This document shows, piece after piece, positions 48,877 to 58,425 of a stretch of DNA of 64,000 bases. Position 1 is the stretch's first letter, and the number at the start of each line of letters is the position of its first letter. The stretch spans positions 1 through 64,000 of the forward strand of contig JAJZMF010000036.1 in assembly GCA_021850325.1 (NCBI GenBank), in the 5' to 3' direction. This stretch comes from Actinomycetes bacterium. Lineage in GTDB: Bacteria; Actinomycetota; Acidimicrobiia; Acidimicrobiales; Palsa-688. Position numbers and translations under genes: made by a program. Below the pieces are notes generated by a model. The model was not told the origin of the DNA, did not search any database, and saw only the letters and a program-made list of their open reading frames with translations.

Positions 48877-50709
48877 ATGAGCGACCTGCAGCTCGAGCGC
48901 TCCGTGCTCGAGGCGAAGGAGCGGGAAGAGCTCTTCGCTATCGCCCTGGCCCTGGGTTCAGCACCGGCAGCCCGGACCAAGAAGGCGGACCTGGTGAGCA
49001 AGATCCTCCAGGTCACGGGCGTAGAGGAGGCTGCCCCGGCACCCGACAAGCCTCGGCGGACGCGCACGCGGCGCGGCGCGGCCCAGGCGGAGCCGCTGGC
49101 GGCTCCCGGGGACGAGGGCGAGCAGTTGGCCCTCGGTGGAGCCGAGACAGAGGCCGGTGCCGGCCCGCTCACCGGGCACGAGGGGGTGAACGGTAAGGCC
49201 GGTAACGGGACGGGCCCGGCCGTGGAGGCGCCGGGCAAGGGAGACCAGGTTGCGCGGTCGGGTGCCAACGGGACCGCTGCCGAGGCCGAGGCCGTCGGAG
49301 GCGGCGGTGCCGGACCAGGCACACCGGCTCCGGTGGGTGGGGCCCGGGATGCCCACGTGAACGAGGCCGGTGCCGAAGGCCACTCCCCGTCCCGCCCCGA
49401 GGGTGGCCGGTCCCGTGAACAGCGCCAGGACCTCGACCCGGGCCTGGGCAACAGCCGGCGCAGGAGGCGGCGCAACCGGGACAAGCCCGGACGTGGCCAG
49501 GGCCAGGGCCAGGAGCGGGACAGAGACCGGGAGTTCTCCGCGCCCGGGGCCGACGCACCCTACTCGGGCGAGCTAGTGCCCTGTTCAGGCTTTCTCGACC
49601 TGCGGGACGAGGGCTACGGGTTCCTGCGCACCAATGGCTACCTGTCCAGTGGCTCCGACGTGTACGTCTCCATCACCCAGGTGCGCCGTTACGGGCTGCG
49701 TAAGGGCGACCTGGTCGAAGGTGCCTACCGCCCGGCTGCGAACAACGAGAAGTACCCGGCCCTGGTGCGGGTCGACACCGTGGCCGGGGCCAGCCCGGAG
49801 GAGGCCCGCAACCGGCCCAAGTTCGAGGCCCTCACGCCTCTGTTCCCCGACGACAAGCTGGTGCTCGAGGTGCCGGGGGACCCGAGCAACGTCACCGCCC
49901 GCATCGTCGACCTGGTGTCGCCCATAGGCAAGGGACAGCGGGGGCTGATCGTGTCGCCTCCCAAGGCAGGCAAGACGACGGTCCTCAAGCAGATCGCCCA
50001 CTCGATCGAGGCCAACAACCCCCAGGTCCACCTGATGGTCCTGCTGGTGGACGAGCGCCCCGAGGAGGTCACCGACATGAGGCGGTCGGTGAAGGGAGAG
50101 GTGATCGCCTCGACCTTCGACCGTCCGGCGGACGAGCACACCCAGGTGGCCGAGCTGGCCATCGAACGGGCCAAGCGCATGGTGGAGGCGGGGCGGGACG
50201 TGGTGATCGTGCTGGACGGGATCACCCGTCTGGCCAGGGCCTACAACCTGGCTCAGCCGGCGACGGGCCGGATCATGTCCGGTGGTATCGACACCGGGGC
50301 CCTGTACCCGCCCAAGAAGTTCTTCGGCAGCGCGCGCAACATCGAGGAGGGTGGCTCGCTCACCATCCTGGCCACTGCTCTGGTCGAGACGGGCAGCCGC
50401 ATGGACGAGGTCATCTTCGAGGAGTTCAAGGGCACGGGCAACATGGAACTGCGCCTTGACCGGAAGCTGGCCGAGAGGCGGATCTACCCCGCCATCGACG
50501 TCAACGCCTCGTCCACCCGCCACGAGGAGCTGCTGTTCGACCGGGCACAGCTCCAGCAGGTCTGGAAGCTGCGCCGGGTGCTCAACGCCCTGGCCAGCGA
50601 CGGCAATGCCGCTGCCGGCCTGGAGCTGCTGGTGGACAAGATCCGTTCCACCCGCAGCAACGAGCAGTTCCTGGCTGAGATAGCGAAGACCCCCGCTCCT
50701 GCGATCTAA
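48877..50709 (+). CDS. rho: transcription termination factor Rho
   Basis: Hexameric RNA helicase/ATPase ending transcription, 610 aa. A Rho-N SAP-like helix bundle (about 8-48) is followed by an actinobacterial insertion of about 180 residues rich in E, G, A then R (about 50-228). The cold-shock RNA-binding domain has GYGFLR near 246, Walker [10 protein letters not shown] is near 359-367, Walker B is [16 protein letters not shown], and the R-loop follows. The insertion makes it much longer than E. coli Rho (419 aa), as in other actinobacteria. Confidence 0.97.
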   Translation: MSDLQLERSVLEAKEREELFAIALALGSAPAARTKKADLVSKILQVTGVEEAAPAPDKPRRTRTRRGAAQAEPLAAPGDEGEQLALGGAETEAGAGPLTGHEGVNGKAGNGTGPAVEAPGKGDQVARSGANGTAAEAEAVGGGGAGPGTPAPVGGARDAHVNEAGAEGHSPSRPEGGRSREQRQDLDPGLGNSRRRRRRNRDKPGRGQGQGQERDRDREFSAPGADAPYSGELVPCSGFLDLRDEGYGFLRTNGYLSSGSDVYVSITQVRRYGLRKGDLVEGAYRPAANNEKYPALVRVDTVAGASPEEARNRPKFEALTPLFPDDKLVLEVPGDPSNVTARIVDLVSPIGKGQRGLIVSPPKAGKTTVLKQIAHSIEANNPQVHLMVLLVDERPEEVTDMRRSVKGEVIASTFDRPADEHTQVAELAIERAKRMVEAGRDVVIVLDGITRLARAYNLAQPATGRIMSGGIDTGALYPPKKFFGSARNIEEGGSLTILATALVETGSRMDEVIFEEFKGTGNMELRLDRKLAERRIYPAIDVNASSTRHEELLFDRAQLQQVWKLRRVLNALASDGNAAAGLELLVDKIRSTRSNEQFLAEIAKTPAPAI

Positions 50710-50719
50710 TGGAAGGGCC

Positions 50720-50944
50720 ATGAAAGCCGACACGCACCCCGAGTACACGCAGGCCAAGGTTGTCTGTTCGTGTGGCAACACCTTCACCACCCGTTCGACC
50801 AAGGACGAGCTGCACACCGAACTGTGCAACGAGTGCCACCCGTTCTTCACCGGCAAGCAGAAGCTGGTGGACACCGGTGGGCGGGTCGAGCGCTTCGAGA
50901 GGCGCTACGGTCGGCGCGCTGCGAGGGCCGGCGCTGCCAACTAG
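50720..50944 (+). CDS. rpmE: 50S ribosomal protein L31
   Basis: 74 aa. The zinc-binding type carries CSC and CNEC (Cys16, 18, 36, 39), then HPFFTGKQK. The start follows GGAAGGG. It sits between rho and prfA, a conserved bacterial neighbourhood. Confidence 0.96.
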   Translation: MKADTHPEYTQAKVVCSCGNTFTTRSTKDELHTELCNECHPFFTGKQKLVDTGGRVERFERRYGRRAARAGAAN

Positions 50945-52015
50945 GTGTTCGAGCGTATAGACGAGCTCGTCACCGAGTACGGCAACGTCCTCGCCCAGCT
51001 CGCGGACCCGGCGGTCATAGCCGACCAGCGACGCCTACGTGAGGTTTCGCGCCGCCACCACGACCTCGAGCCGGTGGTGGCGGCCTACAAGTCCTACCGT
51101 GCCGTCGAGGCCGACCTGGCAGTTGCCCGGGAGCTCCTGGCTGCCGCCGAGGGCGACGACCGTGAGCTGTTGGCAGGCGAGGCCGACTCGCTCCAGAGCC
51201 GCATCACCGAGATGGAGGAGCAGCTCAAGTTGCTCCTCTTGCCACGCGACCCCAACGACGGGCGCAACGTCATCGTCGAGATCCGGGGCGCAGAGGGCGG
51301 TGAGGAGGCCAACCTGTTCGCCCGCGACCTTTTCGAGATGTACCAGCGCTATTCGGAGCGGGCAGGGCTGAAGGTCGAGGTCCTTTCATCCGACGTGTCC
51401 CCCATGGGCGGGTACAACGAGGTGACGATGCTGGTGAAGGGGCCCGAGGCTTGGGCCAGGCTCAAGCACGAAGGCGGGCCCCACCGGGTCCAGCGCGTAC
51501 CCGTGACCGAGTCCCAGGGCCGCGTGCACACCTCCTCGGCCACGGTCACGGTACTGCCCGAGGCCGAGGAGCTCGAGGTCCAGGTGGAGGACAAGGACCT
51601 CCGGGTCGACGTGTACCGGAGCACCGGCCCGGGTGGCCAGTCGGTGAACACAACCGACTCGGCGGTGCGCATAACCCACCTGCCGACGGGCATCGTCGTC
51701 TCCATGCAGGACGAGAAGAGCCAGATGCAGAACCGGGCCAAAGCCATGCAGGTGCTGAGGGCGAGGTTGCTCAAGGCCGAGCAGGACCGTCAGAGCGCCG
51801 AGCTCTCTGCGGCCCGACGCAGCCAGGTCGGCGGTGGAGGACGGTCGGAGAAGATCCGGACCTACAACTACAAGGAGAACCGGGTGACCGACCACCGGAT
51901 CGGCTTGACCCTCTACAAGCTCGACAAGGTGCTGATGGGTGAGCTCGACGAGGTGGTCGACGCCCTGATGGCAGACGAGCGTGCCCGCCAGCTGGCCGGT
52001 GCCGGCACGGTCTGA
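50945..52015 (+). CDS. prfA: peptide chain release factor 1
   Basis: Reads stop codons UAA and UAG, 356 aa, GTG start directly after the rpmE stop. The stop-codon-reading PxT tripeptide is in RVPVTES. The GGQ peptidyl-hydrolysis motif is near residues 230-232 (GPGGQSVNTTDSAVR), and the Gln is methylated by the downstream PrmC. All domains are present. Confidence 0.97.
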   Translation: MFERIDELVTEYGNVLAQLADPAVIADQRRLREVSRRHHDLEPVVAAYKSYRAVEADLAVARELLAAAEGDDRELLAGEADSLQSRITEMEEQLKLLLLPRDPNDGRNVIVEIRGAEGGEEANLFARDLFEMYQRYSERAGLKVEVLSSDVSPMGGYNEVTMLVKGPEAWARLKHEGGPHRVQRVPVTESQGRVHTSSATVTVLPEAEELEVQVEDKDLRVDVYRSTGPGGQSVNTTDSAVRITHLPTGIVVSMQDEKSQMQNRAKAMQVLRARLLKAEQDRQSAELSAARRSQVGGGGRSEKIRTYNYKENRVTDHRIGLTLYKLDKVLMGELDEVVDALMADERARQLAGAGTV

Positions 52016-52052
52016 GCCCGGGCTCTCCCCCGGAGCCGGGCGAGGGCCGGTC

Positions 52053-52943
52053 GTGGGGCGGGCGGGGACCGCCGCCGCCGCTGAACGGTGGTCGTCTCTG
52101 TACGACCTGGCCCGGGAACGCCTGGGCGACCGCTCGAGTGCCCGTTGGCTGGTCGAGGACGCCTCCGGCGGCACATGGCCGGGAGTGCTGGACGAGGTGG
52201 TCACGGCCCGCACGGGTGAGCACTTCATGGCCATGCTGGCCCGGCGGGAACGTGGTGAGCCCATCCAGTACGTGCTCGGGCACTGGTCGTTCCGGCGCCT
52301 CGACCTCATGGTGGACCGCCGCGTCCTGGTCCCTCGGCCCGAGACCGAGGTGGTGGTGGAGGTGGCGTTGGCCGAGCTGGCCCGCTCGGGTGTGGCGCAA
52401 CCGCTCGTGGTGGACCTCGGCACCGGTTCGGGTGCCATTGCCATCTCGGTGGCGGTAGAGGTCGCCGGGGCCCGGGTCTGGGCTACGGACCGGTCCCCTG
52501 GTGCCCTCGCCGTGGCGTCGGCCAACCTTTCCGGAGCCGGCAGCGGTGCAGCGGGCCGGGTCCAGCTGGCCCGGGGGGACTGGTGGGGGGCACTGCCCCC
52601 GGACCTGGCCGGGACCGTGGACATGGTGGTCAGCAACCCTCCCTACGTGGCGGAGGGCGAGGTGGCGGACCTGCCCCCCGAGGTCGCAGACTGGGAACCG
52701 GGCGAGGCTCTCGTCGCCGGGCCTGACGGTCTCGACGCCCTGCGGGTGGTGCTGGCAGGGGCACCCCGATGGTTGCGCCCGGGAGGGGCCGTGGTGTGCG
52801 AGATGGCTCCCCACCAGGCTGAGGCCGTGCGGGGACTGGCCCTGGCGGTGGGTTTCGAGAGGGCGGACGTCCACGCCGACCTGGCCGGCCGCGACCGGGT
52901 GCTCGTGGCCGTCCTGCCTGAAGGACGCCGGCAGCCGCACTAG
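52053..52943 (+). CDS. prmC: release factor glutamine methyltransferase PrmC
   Basis: SAM-dependent methyltransferase that modifies the GGQ glutamine of release factors, 296 aa. The SAM loop VVDLGTGSGAIAI and the catalytic SNPPY (near 194-198) are present, with the N-terminal helical domain before them. The GTG at 52053 has GAGGG 7 nt upstream and gives the family length; an in-frame GTG at 51981 inside prfA is the alternative. Its stop codon is part of the -10 element of ywlC. Confidence 0.93.
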   Translation: MGRAGTAAAAERWSSLYDLARERLGDRSSARWLVEDASGGTWPGVLDEVVTARTGEHFMAMLARRERGEPIQYVLGHWSFRRLDLMVDRRVLVPRPETEVVVEVALAELARSGVAQPLVVDLGTGSGAIAISVAVEVAGARVWATDRSPGALAVASANLSGAGSGAAGRVQLARGDWWGALPPDLAGTVDMVVSNPPYVAEGEVADLPPEVADWEPGEALVAGPDGLDALRVVLAGAPRWLRPGGAVVCEMAPHQAEAVRGLALAVGFERADVHADLAGRDRVLVAVLPEGRRQPH

Positions 52944-52946
52944 GTT
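52941..52946 (+). promoter_or_regulatory. -10 element of ywlC overlapping the prmC stop
   Basis: TAGGTT, whose TAG is the prmC stop codon, lies exactly 7 nt before the ywlC GTG; leaderless geometry. Confidence 0.5.
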
Positions 52947-52953
52947 GGCCAGC

Positions 52954-53577
52954 GTGCCTGTGCTGGACGCCTTCGGTGACCCTCCTCCCCGGGACGCCAT
53001 CGAGGCCGCAGCCGAGGCGCTGGCGGGCGGGGAGATCGTGGGCGTGCCCACGGACACCGTCTACGGCCTGGCGGCTGACCCGTTCCGTAAAGGTGCTGCC
53101 GACCGGCTGTTCCGGGTGAAGGGCCGTCCCCGTGCCGTGGAGCTCCCCGTGCTCGTGGCCGACCGTGACCAGGCGTTCGAGCTGTGCAGGGCCGTGCCCC
53201 CGGCCGCAGTTCGGCTCGTCGAGCGCTACTGGCCCGGCCCGTTGACCCTGGTGCTGCCCCGTCGGCCCGGCCTTGGGGCCGACCTGGGGGAGGACGAGGC
53301 GACCGTCGGAGTGCGTTGCCCGGCCCACCCGGTGCCGCTGGCCCTGTGCCGGTTGGCCGGGCCTATCGCCACCACGAGCGCCAACCGCCACGGCGAGCCC
53401 CCGATGGGCAGCGCCCAGGAGCTGCACGAGGCCCTGGGGGCGGAGGTGGCGGTGGTACTGGACGCCGGGCCGTGCCGGGGGGTGCCGTCGACGGTCGTGG
53501 ACTGCACCGGCCAGGAGCTCAGGATCCTGCGTCTCGGCGGCGTGCCGGAGGCCGACGTACTGGCCGCGGCAGGGTAG
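52954..53577 (+). CDS. ywlC: L-threonylcarbamoyladenylate synthase (YwlC/Sua5/TsaC family)
   Basis: Makes threonylcarbamoyl-AMP for the t6A modification of tRNA, 207 aa. The family signature is present: GVPTDTVYGLAADP, then VKGRPRAVELPVLV, RYWPGPLTLVL, VGVRCPAHP and TSANRHGEPP. Only the core domain is present, without the Sua5 C-terminal extension. The GTG start follows TAGGTT by 7 nt. Confidence 0.92.
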   Translation: MPVLDAFGDPPPRDAIEAAAEALAGGEIVGVPTDTVYGLAADPFRKGAADRLFRVKGRPRAVELPVLVADRDQAFELCRAVPPAAVRLVERYWPGPLTLVLPRRPGLGADLGEDEATVGVRCPAHPVPLALCRLAGPIATTSANRHGEPPMGSAQELHEALGAEVAVVLDAGPCRGVPSTVVDCTGQELRILRLGGVPEADVLAAAG

Positions 53578-53605
53578 TAGTGATGAGGGGCCTGGTGGCC
53601 GGGCT

Positions 53606-55027
53606 GTGATCGGTTACATCCACTTCCGCGAGTACATCATCGTCTTCGCAGTGGCAGCCGCCGTCACCTGGGGCAGCACGTTCGCTGTCAGGGTCATGGC
53701 CAAGCGGCACGCCATCGTCGTCATGCCCGACGCCCAGCGTGTCCACGAAAGGCCCACGGCGACGGTCGGGGGTACGGCGATGTACCTGGGGATGCTCGCC
53801 GCCATCGCGGTGGCGTCGCAGATGCCTGCCTTCTCGGCCGTGTTCCAGGGCAACTCGGCCCCTATGGGGGTGGTGCTGGCCGCCACCGTGATGTTCGCTG
53901 TCGGCTTCATGGACGACCTGCGCGAGATGTCCCCGCCGGCCAAGTTGGCCGGTCAGGTCCTCTCGGCCATGGTCCTCTACTTCTTCGGCGTGAGCATGCT
54001 CTTCTTCCACGTGCCCCTCGCCTCCACGACCCTGGTGCTGAGCCCGGACTGGGCGGTTCTGGCCACGGTCCTGTGGGTGGCCATCATGGCCAACTCGGTC
54101 AATTTCATCGACGGCCTCGACGGTCTGGCCGCCGGGATAGTGGCCATAGCGGCTGCCGCCTTCTTTGTGTACTCCCACCAGTTGGGTGCCGTGGGCAACA
54201 TCACCACCGCCAACGCCGGCCCCCTGATCGCGGTCGTGACCCTGGGGGTCTGTGCCGGGTTCCTGCCCCACAATTTCCACCCGGCCAAGATCTTCATGGG
54301 GGACACGGGTGCCCTCCTGCTGGGCCTCCTGCTCGCCGCCTCCACCCTGGCCGTGGTGGGCCAGGACCCCTACCAGTTCAGCGGCAAGACCTACTTCTTC
54401 TTCGCTCCCATCATCATCCCCTTCTTCATCCTCGGCATCCCCATCTTCGACACCGCCTTCGCCATCGTCCGCAGGGCGGGCAAGCGCACCAGCCCGGCGG
54501 TGCGCGACCTGAACCACATGCACCACCGGCTCATGCGCCTGGGGCACGGGCACCGGCCGGCCGTGGTGATCCTGTGGGCCTGGACCGCTTTGTTGTCCGG
54601 TCTCGTCCTCTGGCCCGGGGTGACCAATTCGCACAACGAGATACCGCCGATCGCCGTCGGTGCGCTCGCCATCCTCCTGTACACCCTCTTCGCTCCCCGG
54701 GGCCGCGCCGCCGGCCCGGGAGAGGCACCCGGCCTCCTGGCGGGCGGCCAGGGTGACAGCGTGGTGCCGGCCCGGTCGGCGCCGCAACAGGGCCCGTCCG
54801 CTGAGCGGGAGCCGGCCGGCCAGGGCGCCGGGCCCGCCAACGGACGCGGGCCTGGCTCCCCCCGGCCCGCTCGGGACAGGCCCAACGCCCACTACGGGCC
54901 CGACCGCGGCCCATCCGCTGAGTTGCAGCGTTACGGGCGTGTTCCGTACCCTGGTCAGCGTGCACATCCCCCTCACCGCGGGCCGGCGGGCGGCCCCGGG
55001 CCCAGCGGCCCCCACCGGCGGCCGTGA
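53606..55027 (+). CDS. undecaprenyl-phosphate sugar-1-phosphate transferase, WecA/TagO-like
   Basis: Polytopic membrane enzyme of the MraY/WecA family, 473 aa. It transfers a sugar-1-phosphate (often GlcNAc-1-P) to undecaprenyl phosphate and starts cell-wall polymer synthesis. Conserved loops are VGFMDDLRE, NSVNFIDGLDGLAAG, IFMGDTGALLLG and the His motif NHMHHRLMRLGHGH, which favour WecA over MraY. After the last span, about 120 residues form a Gly/Pro/Ala/Arg-rich tail with no visible domain. The GTG start is the best in frame. The 3' end overlaps the AtpZ-like gene by 4 nt. Confidence 0.9.
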   Translation: MIGYIHFREYIIVFAVAAAVTWGSTFAVRVMAKRHAIVVMPDAQRVHERPTATVGGTAMYLGMLAAIAVASQMPAFSAVFQGNSAPMGVVLAATVMFAVGFMDDLREMSPPAKLAGQVLSAMVLYFFGVSMLFFHVPLASTTLVLSPDWAVLATVLWVAIMANSVNFIDGLDGLAAGIVAIAAAAFFVYSHQLGAVGNITTANAGPLIAVVTLGVCAGFLPHNFHPAKIFMGDTGALLLGLLLAASTLAVVGQDPYQFSGKTYFFFAPIIIPFFILGIPIFDTAFAIVRRAGKRTSPAVRDLNHMHHRLMRLGHGHRPAVVILWAWTALLSGLVLWPGVTNSHNEIPPIAVGALAILLYTLFAPRGRAAGPGEAPGLLAGGQGDSVVPARSAPQQGPSAEREPAGQGAGPANGRGPGSPRPARDRPNAHYGPDRGPSAELQRYGRVPYPGQRAHPPHRGPAGGPGPSGPHRRP

Positions 55028-55269
55028 CCGGGCAAGGGGGCAGGGGCGAGCCCGGGGGGAGGCCGACCCGTCCCGCCTACCCGGGGCCGATGGCCTACGC
55101 CGGGATAGGCATGATGAACGCCGTGCTGCTGTTGGCCGGTGGGGCGCTGGGCTGGCTAGCGGACACGGCCCTGGGCACCCTGCCCGCCCTCCTGCTCGTG
55201 GGCATGTTGGCCGGTCTCACGCTCGGAGTCGTGGCGACCAGGGCGGAGCTCCGCCGTTACCGGCGCTGA
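55024..55269 (+). CDS. AtpZ/AtpI-like small membrane protein
   Basis: 81 aa, GTG start. Two transmembrane spans (AGIGMMNAVLLLAGGALGWLAD and ALLLVGMLAGLTLGVVAT) and a basic end fit the AtpZ/AtpI family that accompanies F-type ATP synthase genes, with roles proposed in c-ring assembly or Mg/Ca transport. A terminator-like hairpin follows, so it may be transcribed with the wecA-like gene and not with the atp operon. Confidence 0.78.
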   Translation: MTGQGGRGEPGGRPTRPAYPGPMAYAGIGMMNAVLLLAGGALGWLADTALGTLPALLLVGMLAGLTLGVVATRAELRRYRR

Positions 55270-55283
55270 GCTGGCCGGGACGT

Positions 55284-55311
55284 CCCGCTGAGCGGGAAGC
55301 GGCGGGTTTTT
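55284..55311 (+). terminator. intrinsic terminator-like hairpin before the atp operon
   Basis: Stem CCCGC/GCGGG (alternative partners 55292-55296 or 55302-55306) followed by T5 at 55307-55311. This is one of the few T-tracts in the window. Confidence 0.5.
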
Positions 55312-55329
55312 GCGCCGGTCCGGGACATG

Positions 55330-55335
55330 TAACAT
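55330..55335 (+). promoter_or_regulatory. probable atp operon -10 element
   Basis: TAACAT, 70 nt before the ATG at 55406 and just after the T-tract hairpin. No good -35 is visible. Confidence 0.4.
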
Positions 55336-55405
55336 GGGACAGCCTGAACGGCGGGTACGTCCTCCGTCCCGGCCGACCCACCCGCCCATAACTGAGTGGT
55401 CCCTA

Positions 55406-55879
55406 ATGCTCGCAGACTTCCCTGTCCTTTACGTCGACGTGATCGTGCGTCGGACGATCGTGTCCAGCGCCGTGCTGGGTATTGCCGCTCTTGCCGCCAC
55501 CGTAGCGCTCAACCAGCCGCTTGCGGGTGCGGGGGTCGTGCTCGGCCTGGCCGGGGCGTTGGGCAACCACCGGTTGTTCCAGATGTCCACGGCCCGCTAC
55601 AGCGACACCGAGGGCCACCTGGACCGTAAGCCCTACGCGGGCAGCGTGGCCGCCCGCCTGGGGGCGCTCACCCTGGTTGCCTTCGCCCTCCTGTTCCTTG
55701 TCCGGCCGATGGGTTTCGGCATGGTGGGTGGGCTGGTGGCGTTCCAGGTGCTCCTCATGCTGAACGCCCTAGGCACCCTGTGGAGGTACCAGAAGATGCA
55801 ACTGTCGGGTGCGGTACCGGCTCCGGGCCAGGCGGGCGGAGCGGAGCCCACCGAGGGGACGGGACGTGGCAATGCATAG
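55406..55879 (+). CDS. ATP synthase subunit I-like membrane protein
   Basis: 157 aa with four hydrophobic spans (IVSSAVLGIAALAATVAL, LAGAGVVLGLAGALG, LGALTLVAFALLFLV, FGMVGGLVAFQVLLMLNAL). It lies directly before atpB and overlaps it by 14 nt, the usual place of atpI. Sequence similarity to AtpI is weak, so the call rests on position and topology. The frame is open to an ATG at 55334, but the segment between looks non-coding. Confidence 0.72.
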   Translation: MLADFPVLYVDVIVRRTIVSSAVLGIAALAATVALNQPLAGAGVVLGLAGALGNHRLFQMSTARYSDTEGHLDRKPYAGSVAARLGALTLVAFALLFLVRPMGFGMVGGLVAFQVLLMLNALGTLWRYQKMQLSGAVPAPGQAGGAEPTEGTGRGNA

Positions 55880-56612
55880 CCCCCACCTGCCCGCCCTGCT
55901 GGGTGGGATAAACATCCCGGTTGGCGACCACGTAAAGTTCGCCGGTCTCAACATGGACACCATCTGGACGACGGTGATCGCAAGCCTCGCCGTCATTGCG
56001 CTCGGTCTCTATGTGCGCCGCAAGGTGACCTCGGGCGTCCCGAACAAGGTCCAGGTGATCTGGGAGCTGCTGGTCAACTGGGTCTCCGACCAGGTGGAGA
56101 CCGGCATGGGCCCGGGTTACCGCCACGTCGTGCCCCTCGGTGTAACCATCTTCGTGCTCGTGCTCTTCTGCAACTGGGTGGAGATCCTGCCCGGTCTGTG
56201 GCACAACACCGACTACCTCCCCTCGCCCAGTGCGGACGTCAACCTCACCTACGCCCTGGCGGTGCTGGTCTTCATCCTCACCAATGTGGCCAGCATCCGT
56301 GCTCGGGGTATCGGCGGTTACACTCGGGCGTTCTTCGCCCGCCCCCGTTGGTTGGCCCCGATCCGGATCCTCGAGGAGCTGATGAAGCCGATCACCCTCG
56401 CCCTGCGGCTCTTCGGGAACATCTTTTCCGGCGGGATCATGATCGCCCTGCTCCTCGCCCTGGCCTCGCCCATCTACTTCGCGCCGGCCAGCATCGTGTT
56501 CAGCGTGGCCTGGAAGATATTCGACATGGCGATCGGTGTGATCCAGGCCTTCATATTCGCCCTGCTGACCATCCTCTACTACCAGTTCGCGGTGGCAGAG
56601 GAAGCACACTGA
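55866..56612 (+). CDS. atpB: ATP synthase Fo subunit a
   Basis: Proton-channel subunit, 248 aa from a GTG with GAGGGG 8 nt upstream; an ATG at 55872 is the alternative. Five or six spans. The essential Arg lies in [12 protein letters not shown] (near residue 180). The ending with [11 protein letters not shown] is typical. Confidence 0.94.
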   Translation: MAMHSPHLPALLGGINIPVGDHVKFAGLNMDTIWTTVIASLAVIALGLYVRRKVTSGVPNKVQVIWELLVNWVSDQVETGMGPGYRHVVPLGVTIFVLVLFCNWVEILPGLWHNTDYLPSPSADVNLTYALAVLVFILTNVASIRARGIGGYTRAFFARPRWLAPIRILEELMKPITLALRLFGNIFSGGIMIALLLALASPIYFAPASIVFSVAWKIFDMAIGVIQAFIFALLTILYYQFAVAEEAH

Positions 56613-56655
56613 ACCTCCCACACCACAAACAGCAACCGAACAGGAGAACAAACAA

Positions 56656-56916
56656 ATGGCTGCAAGCATGACGAAGGCGGTGGAGCTCGCCGGCGCCTTC
56701 GTGGGCGGTGGTCTCGCCCTCGGTGGTGGCGCAGTCGGCGCCGCAGTCGGCGACGGTCTGGCGGGTAGCCAGACGATCGCCGGCATAGCCCGCCAACCCG
56801 AGGTGCAGGGCCGGCTGTACTCGACCATGTTCCTGATCGTGGGCCTGGTCGAAGCCATGTACTTCATCAACCTGGCCTTCACGGCCCTGTTCGTCTTCGT
56901 CCTGGCCACGGGCTAA
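56656..56916 (+). CDS. atpE: ATP synthase Fo subunit c
   Basis: 86 aa, two-span hairpin with polar loop ARQPE (45-49) and the proton-binding Glu66 in GLVEAMYF. The Gly-rich first helix ([16 protein letters not shown]) packs the ring. No Na-type ligand set (Q/S/T around the Glu) is evident, so proton coupling is likely. Confidence 0.96.
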   Translation: MAASMTKAVELAGAFVGGGLALGGGAVGAAVGDGLAGSQTIAGIARQPEVQGRLYSTMFLIVGLVEAMYFINLAFTALFVFVLATG

Positions 56917-56936
56917 ACGGACAGGGGCGTACGACA

Positions 56937-57488
56937 GTGCTAGTTGCCGCTTCCAACTTCCTGGTGCCCAATGCCACCTTCGTGGTGGAGCTGCTCATAT
57001 TCCTCGTCGTGCTCGGCGTCCTGGCCAAGTGGGTGCTGCCATATCTGAACAAGGCCATCGAGGGCCGTCAGGAGTCCATCGAGCGCAGCATCGGAGAGGC
57101 CGAGCAGGCCCGACAGAGGGCGCACGAGCTCGAGGAACAGCAGCGCAGAGCTCTGGAGCAGAGCCGCGAAGAGGCCCGGGCCCTCAAGGAGGAGGCGGGC
57201 CGGGTGGGCGAACAGCTGCGCCAGGAGCTGCAGAAGAAGGGCGAGGAGGAGTACCAGCGGCTGGTGGCCCGGGCGACCTCCGACATCGAAGCCTCCGCCC
57301 GCAAGGCGGCCGAGGAGCTCAAGGGCCAGGTCGCCGGCCTCGTTGCCACGGTTGTCGAGCGCGTGCTCGGTGAGGGCGTTTCCCTCGCCGACCACCACCG
57401 CATCATCGACGGTGCGATCGCCGACGTGGAGGCTCAGGCTGCCGGGGGGGCTCTTGCCGCACCTGGGGCGGGCAGGTCCGGGGCGTAG
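56937..57488 (+). CDS. atpF: ATP synthase Fo subunit b
   Basis: 183 aa, GTG start. One N-terminal span (about 12-33) is followed by a long charged coiled coil (about 40-150, rich in E, Q, R, A) that dimerises in the stator stalk. Subunit b is separate from delta here, unlike the b-delta fusion of mycobacteria. Only one b gene is present, so a homodimeric stalk is expected. Confidence 0.94.
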   Translation: MLVAASNFLVPNATFVVELLIFLVVLGVLAKWVLPYLNKAIEGRQESIERSIGEAEQARQRAHELEEQQRRALEQSREEARALKEEAGRVGEQLRQELQKKGEEEYQRLVARATSDIEASARKAAEELKGQVAGLVATVVERVLGEGVSLADHHRIIDGAIADVEAQAAGGALAAPGAGRSGA

Positions 57489-58412
57489 ATGCACGAACGG
57501 GCCCGAGGTTACGCCGACGCCGTCCTGGAGGACGTCGGCTCCGACATAGGCGTTGTGGCCGGAGAGCTGGAGGGTTTCGCTGCCCTGCTGGCATCCTCGG
57601 GCGACCTGAGGGGGGCTTTGGCCAACCCCGCCGTCTCGGTGCTGTCGAGGCGCACGATCGTGGACGAGCTCCTGAGCGGCCGGGTACCGGCGGCGGTCGT
57701 CGCCCTGGCCCGCTTCGCTGTCCAGGAGGGTGCCGCCGCCGACTACGAGGCAGACCTCGCCGGGATTGTGGCCGCGGCCGCAGCCAGGCGTGACGGCCTC
57801 GTTGCCCTGGAGGAGTGGCAGCTGGGACGGACAGCTGCCACCGAGCGTCTGGACGGGTACGCGACAGCCGTGCTGGCTGGGCTCGACCACCAGCGGCTGG
57901 GCGATGTCGAGGACGACCTGTTCCGCTTCATGCGCACGGTGGAGGGTGACGACGGGCTACGTACCGCCCTCACCACCAACGAGCTCTCGGCCCCGGTGCG
58001 CCAGGCCTTGGTCTCCGACCTCCTGAGGGACAGGACGAGCCCCCAGGTGGCCCGTCTGGCCTCCTACGCCGCCCGATGGGGCCGTCCCCGGGACTACCCG
58101 CTCCTGGTGCAGGGCCTGGTCGAGAGGGTGGCGCGTGAGACCGACCGGCGGGTGGCCGACGTGCGGGCAGCGGTCGAGATGTCGGAAGACGAACGTTCCC
58201 GGTTGGCGACGGCTCTGAGCCACTTCACCGGTTCGCAGGTGGAGGTGCGGGTCACAGCCCAGCCGGAGCTGTTGGGTGGTTTCGTGGCGTCTGTGGGCGA
58301 CATGGTGGTGGACGCCAGCTTGCGGCACCGCCTGGAAACAGCCCGGGAGCTCCTGCTCGCGCCGTCAACGCTGTCCGCCCAGGCGCCTCAGCGCCGGCCG
58401 GACGAGCACTGA
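57489..58412 (+). CDS. atpH: ATP synthase F1 subunit delta with duplicated N-terminal domain
   Basis: Stalk subunit linking b to the top of F1, 307 aa against about 180 for most bacteria. The extra length is an internal repeat. Residues 4-82 ([27 protein letters not shown]) align with 119-198 ([28 protein letters not shown]), both resembling the OSCP N-terminal helical bundle. A linker (about 83-118) joins them, and the usual C-terminal domain ([32 protein letters not shown]) follows. The gene abuts atpF. Confidence 0.92.
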   Translation: MHERARGYADAVLEDVGSDIGVVAGELEGFAALLASSGDLRGALANPAVSVLSRRTIVDELLSGRVPAAVVALARFAVQEGAAADYEADLAGIVAAAAARRDGLVALEEWQLGRTAATERLDGYATAVLAGLDHQRLGDVEDDLFRFMRTVEGDDGLRTALTTNELSAPVRQALVSDLLRDRTSPQVARLASYAARWGRPRDYPLLVQGLVERVARETDRRVADVRAAVEMSEDERSRLATALSHFTGSQVEVRVTAQPELLGGFVASVGDMVVDASLRHRLETARELLLAPSTLSAQAPQRRPDEH

Positions 58413-58425
58413 AAGGACTGGTTGT

